Of a stretch of 64,000 bases of DNA, positions 61,924 to 64,000 are shown in pieces; position 1 is the first letter of the stretch, and each line of letters opens with the position of its first letter. The DNA is from Methylorubrum thiocyanatum (lineage in GTDB: Bacteria > Pseudomonadota > Alphaproteobacteria > Rhizobiales > Beijerinckiaceae). The stretch is from contig JACJIB010000004.1 of NCBI GenBank assembly GCA_014138645.1, forward strand, positions 434,001 through 498,000, written 5' to 3'. A model generated the notes under the pieces. That model searched no databases. It was not told where the DNA came from and saw nothing but the letters and a program-made list of their open reading frames with translations. The translations under genes and the position numbers were made by a program.

Positions 61924-63336
61924 CTAGACCAAGCCGGTCAGGTAGTAGACCCCGATCACGAAGAATACGGCCACGGTCTTGATGATCGTGATGGCGAAGA
62001 TGTCGCCGTAGGACTGCCGGTGGGTGAGCCCCGTGACGGCGAGCAGCGTGATGACGGCGCCGTTATGCGGCAGGGTGTCCATGCCGCCGCTCGCCATGGA
62101 GGCGACCCGGTGCATCACCTCCAGCGGGATGCCCGCCGCCTGCGCCGCCTCGATGAAGCGGCCGGACAGGGCGGCGAGCGCGATGGAGAGCCCGCCCGAG
62201 GCCGAACCGGTGACGCCGGCCAGGACGTTGACCGTCACCGCCTCGTTGATGAGCGGGTTCGGGATCGCCGAGAGCGCGTCGGAGATCACCTTGAAGCCGG
62301 GGAGCGCGGCGATGACCGCGCCGAAACCGTACTCGGTGGCGGTGTTCATGCCGGCGAGCAGCGCGCCCGCCACCGCCGCCTTCGACCCCTCGGAGAAGCG
62401 CTCCGCGAGGTTGCGGAAGCCGAGGATCACGGTGGCGACGATGCCGAGCAGAAGCGCGCCCTGCACCGCCCAGATCGCCGCCACGGTCTTGATCGGCACG
62501 GTCACGGGGTGGGCCGCCATCTCCGGCGTCAGCGCCGCGCTCGCCTGCTCGCCGTAGGAGGCGGTGATCCACGCGAGCAAGAGCCGGTTGCCGATCCCGA
62601 CGACGAGGAGGGGCAGGAGCGCGACCAGGGGGTGGATGACCACCCAATCCTCGACCGCCTGCGGCTCGTTGGTATGGCCCTCGCCGTAGCCCTCGTCCCC
62701 GGCCCGGCGGCGGCGCCATTCGAGGTAGGCGACGCCCACGCCGAACACGAAGAGCGCGCCGATCACCCCGAGCCAGGGGGCGGCGTAGGCGTCGGTCTTG
62801 AAGAAGGAGGCCGGGATGATGTTCTGGATCTGCGGCGTGCCCGGCAGGGTGTCCATGGTGAAGGTGAAGGCGCCGAGGGCGATCGTGCCGGGGATCAGGC
62901 GCTTCGGAATGTTCGAGCGGCGAAAAAGCTCGGCGGCGAAGGGGTAGACGGCGAAGACCGCCACGAACAGCGAGACGCCGCCATAGGTGAGGATGGCGCC
63001 GACCAGCACGATGGCGACGATCGCCCGCCCCTCGCCCAGGAGCCCGGTGACGGCGCCGACGATGGAGCGGGCGAACCCCGAGATCTCGATGAGCTTGCCG
63101 AAGACGGCTCCGAGCAGGAAGACGGGGAAGTACAGCTTCAGGAAGCCGACGAGCTTCTCCATGAACAGCCCGGAGAACAGCACCGGCACGGCGGCCGGAT
63201 CGGTCAGCAGCACCGCGCCCATGGCGGCCACGGGGGCGAACAGGATCACCGAGAAGCCGCGATAGGCGATCCCCATCAGGAAGAAGAGCGCCGCGAGGCA
63301 GATCAGGAAGCTCAAAGCGGTGCCCTCCCGGAGCAC
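61924..63336 (-). CDS. GntP-family (gluconate/organic acid) permease
   Basis: 470-residue inner-membrane carrier with about 12 helices. Family segments LTYGGVSLFVAVFAVYPFAAELFRRSNIPKRLIPGTIALGAFTFTMDTLPGTPQIQN and VLAGVTGSASGGLSIALAAL and HRVASMASGGMDTLPHNGAVITLLAVTGLTHRQSY match GntP/CitMHS-like transporters for gluconate, lactate, glycerate or citrate. GTG start at 63336; a TTG at 63315 with a strong GGGAGGG site (463 residues) is an equally good start. Lies upstream of dctA on the same strand with 135 bases between. Confidence 0.92.
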   Translation of the reverse strand: MLREGTALSFLICLAALFFLMGIAYRGFSVILFAPVAAMGAVLLTDPAAVPVLFSGLFMEKLVGFLKLYFPVFLLGAVFGKLIEISGFARSIVGAVTGLLGEGRAIVAIVLVGAILTYGGVSLFVAVFAVYPFAAELFRRSNIPKRLIPGTIALGAFTFTMDTLPGTPQIQNIIPASFFKTDAYAAPWLGVIGALFVFGVGVAYLEWRRRRAGDEGYGEGHTNEPQAVEDWVVIHPLVALLPLLVVGIGNRLLLAWITASYGEQASAALTPEMAAHPVTVPIKTVAAIWAVQGALLLGIVATVILGFRNLAERFSEGSKAAVAGALLAGMNTATEYGFGAVIAALPGFKVISDALSAIPNPLINEAVTVNVLAGVTGSASGGLSIALAALSGRFIEAAQAAGIPLEVMHRVASMASGGMDTLPHNGAVITLLAVTGLTHRQSYGDIFAITIIKTVAVFFVIGVYYLTGLV

Positions 63337-63493
63337 TGTTCCGACGGGCCGGCCATCGGCGTACGGAGGACAATGCGAAGTCGCAGGCCTCTGGCCCCCG
63401 AGTGTCTCTCGACCATCATGTCCGTGCCGCGGGCCGTTTCAATACGGCCGCGCTACAAACCGGCCGGGACGCGTTGCCCGAACCCGGTTGCTT

Positions 63494-63512
63494 TGGTGCA
63501 ATGGTTGCACCA
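63494..63512. promoter_or_regulatory. palindromic operator before the DUF4160 gene
   Basis: TGGTGCAA-TGG-TTGCACCA: perfect 8-bp arms, 27 bases before the start of the DUF4160/DUF2442 pair. The position is what is expected for an autoregulated toxin-antitoxin-like module. Confidence 0.6.
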
Positions 63513-63539
63513 TGATTTGGCACGAAGAGCCGACGTGCC

Positions 63540-63773
63540 GTGCCGACCTATAAGATCTTCGATGCCTTCCGGATCGAGCTGCGCTCGCGGGATCATGCCC
63601 CGCCCCATATCCATGTGGTCGGTCCAGACTTCCACGCCCTGATCACGATCCGGGACCTGCAGGTGCTGCGCGGCACGATCACGCGACGGGCGCTGACCGA
63701 AGTGGTGGCTTGGGCCGAGGGACGGCGCGACGAACGGATGGCCGAATGGAGGCGCCTCAATGAGCGCGACTGA
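63540..63773 (+). CDS. DUF4160 protein (toxin-like)
   Basis: 77 residues, complete DUF4160: PTYKIFDAFRIELRSRDHAPPHIHVVGPDFHALITI and a C-terminal helix ALTEVVAWAEGRRDERMAEWRRLN. These proteins are nearly always encoded next to a DUF2442 partner, as here (14-base overlap), and are suspected toxin-antitoxin-like pairs. GTG start at 63540; the site upstream is weak (GAAGAG). Divergent from the GntP permease. Confidence 0.88.
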   Translation: MPTYKIFDAFRIELRSRDHAPPHIHVVGPDFHALITIRDLQVLRGTITRRALTEVVAWAEGRRDERMAEWRRLNERD

Positions 63774-64000
63774 CAGGATTACGGTGGGAGAGCCGCTGCC
63801 GCGCCTCGCTTCGGTCGTGGCGGGCGGGCCCTACGAGGTCGCCCTCACCTGGGCGGAGGGCGCGCGCGTCGGCCGCAGCGATGTCGTCGATCTCGCTCCG
63901 ATCATCCTGACCTACAAGGTCTTCCGCCCCCTGCGCGAAGACGCCGCCCAGTTCCGCGCCGTCCGGCTCGGCGAAGGGGGTCGGTCCATCGTCTGGCCGG
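63760..64000 (+). CDS. DUF2442 protein, partial at window end
   Basis: The first 80 codons are visible; the gene continues past the edge. ATG at 63760 follows GGAGG within the end of the DUF4160 gene. The sequence reads MSATDRITVGEPLPRLASVV...YEVALTWAEGARVGRSDVVDLAPIILTYKVFRPLRED, the DUF2442 pattern. Likely the partner (antitoxin-like) of DUF4160. Confidence 0.8.
   Translation, partial: MSATDRITVGEPLPRLASVVAGGPYEVALTWAEGARVGRSDVVDLAPIILTYKVFRPLREDAAQFRAVRLGEGGRSIVWP

Overview
The window looks like a chromosomal segment of a high-GC alphaproteobacterium of the order Hyphomicrobiales, most like Methylobacterium/Methylorubrum. This rests on the very high GC content, Irr-box-like palindromes before the suf operon, several small proteins of types common in that group (DUF6894, DUF2934 with a basic tail, a short membrane protein ending in an EVTGSIG-type motif) and a Rhizobiales-type porin. 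The species cannot be fixed from sequence reading alone. There is no rRNA, prophage, CRISPR array or complete insertion sequence.

Layout. 1-9205: a TyrA-like dehydrogenase, a FadL-type outer-membrane protein (minus strand), an FAH-hydrolase / alpha-beta-hydrolase / TolB-TPR operon, a small secreted protein, biotin synthase and aspartyl-tRNA synthetase. 9206-14255: a palindromic intergenic repeat, a glycosyltransferase and acyltransferase pair, then a complete class I P450 chain (ferredoxin, reductase, P450). 14294-16873: trnW-secE-nusG-rplK-rplA on the minus strand, closed by a strong terminator after rplA. 16953-24032: thpR and an arylesterase, a lone ABC ATPase, a HAD phosphatase and a run of small secreted or basic proteins, then an Omp25/31-type barrel. 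24331-27108: an RhlE-type helicase and a diguanylate cyclase.

27158-35372 is the iron-sulfur assembly locus: an IscS/NifS-type desulfurase, sufB, sufC, sufD, sufS and sufT on the minus strand. sufA lies beyond an oppositely oriented Uma2-family gene. Two tandem Irr-box-like palindromes lie upstream, and a 169-bp repeat with 17-bp terminal inverted repeats sits inside the operon between sufB and sufC.

35489-44725 is the most unusual part. It holds a toxin and antitoxin in one continuous reading frame with an internal ribosome binding site and an upstream palindrome, a 1368-residue Pls/PosA-type membrane NRPS, and a tight three-gene unit of an NrtR-like Nudix regulator, an SPFH/band-7 protein and an NAD-kinase-like protein.

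45582-64000 carries transport and metabolism genes: a metallophosphoesterase, an ArsB-type permease, an internally duplicated YdcZ-type transporter, a porin followed by gltI-J-K-L for acidic amino acids, an alginate-export-type porin behind a GntR-type palindrome, aspartase with a basic N-terminal extension, a PRISE-like reductase, DctA and a GntP permease. Taken together, 50053-63336 suggests uptake and use of aspartate/glutamate, C4-dicarboxylates and sugar acids. The window ends in a DUF4160/DUF2442 pair behind another palindrome; the second gene runs off the edge.
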